A stretch of DNA of 6,254 nucleotides from Flavobacteriales bacterium (lineage in GTDB: Bacteria; Bacteroidota; Bacteroidia; Flavobacteriales; Weeksellaceae): positions 1 to 6,254 of the forward strand of contig CAAGLV010000150.1 in assembly GCA_900770875.1 (NCBI GenBank), written 5' to 3'. The position numbers and the translations under genes were made by a program. Each line of letters begins with the position of its first letter. The stretch's first letter is position 1. This document shows positions 6,254-6,254 of the stretch, one piece after another. Under the pieces are notes generated by a model. It had not been told where the DNA came from, did no database searches, and saw only the letters and a program-made list of their open reading frames with translations.

Positions 6254-6254
6254 T

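Noticed and set aside
1..6254. Mobile element, phage, CRISPR, toxin-antitoxin or defence island
   Set aside because: No transposase, integrase, nuclease, repeat-spacer pattern or terminal inverted repeats; every sizeable frame is accounted for by housekeeping or envelope genes.

Overview
This 6.25-kb window looks like chromosomal housekeeping DNA from a member of the Bacteroidota, most likely order Flavobacteriales. The signs are the low G+C content, start codons preceded by A/T-rich leaders with no Shine-Dalgarno sequence, outer-membrane OmpA proteins with a thrombospondin type-3-like linker, and signal peptides ending in a short '...AQ' site. The genus cannot be fixed from the sequence; a Weeksellaceae/Flavobacteriaceae-type organism is an inference.

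The left edge (1-350, + strand) is the 3' end of polA (DNA polymerase I). A 13-bp hairpin with A and T tracts (373-403) separates it from the convergent minus-strand genes and can serve as a terminator from both sides. All other genes are on the minus strand. In transcription order (right to left) they are gpmI (phosphoglycerate mutase, complete, its ATG one base inside the right edge), a small HAD-family phosphatase-like protein, map (methionine aminopeptidase), and a class I SAM-dependent methyltransferase. The gaps are 10 nt, a 4-nt ATGA overlap and 11 nt, so these four very probably form one operon. Two OmpA-type outer-membrane genes follow. The first (1858-2622) has only a beta-barrel-like domain. 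The second (423-1652) has a related barrel plus a Ca-binding-type linker and a peptidoglycan-binding OmpA domain. They look like tandem paralogues, separated by a strong intrinsic terminator (1822-1851).

Functionally this is glycolysis (GpmI), N-terminal protein maturation (Map), DNA repair/replication (PolA) and envelope structure (OmpA-like proteins), with two enzymes whose substrates cannot be read from the sequence (HAD protein, methyltransferase). I found no mobile element, CRISPR array, tRNA, rRNA, phage gene or defence system. Nothing here convincingly represents a new biological system. The more interesting points are the barrel-only OmpA paralogue, the methyltransferase with an atypical SAM-binding motif, the lysine-rich tail on the HAD protein, and an inverted repeat in the unterminated gap between the operon and the barrel-only gene.
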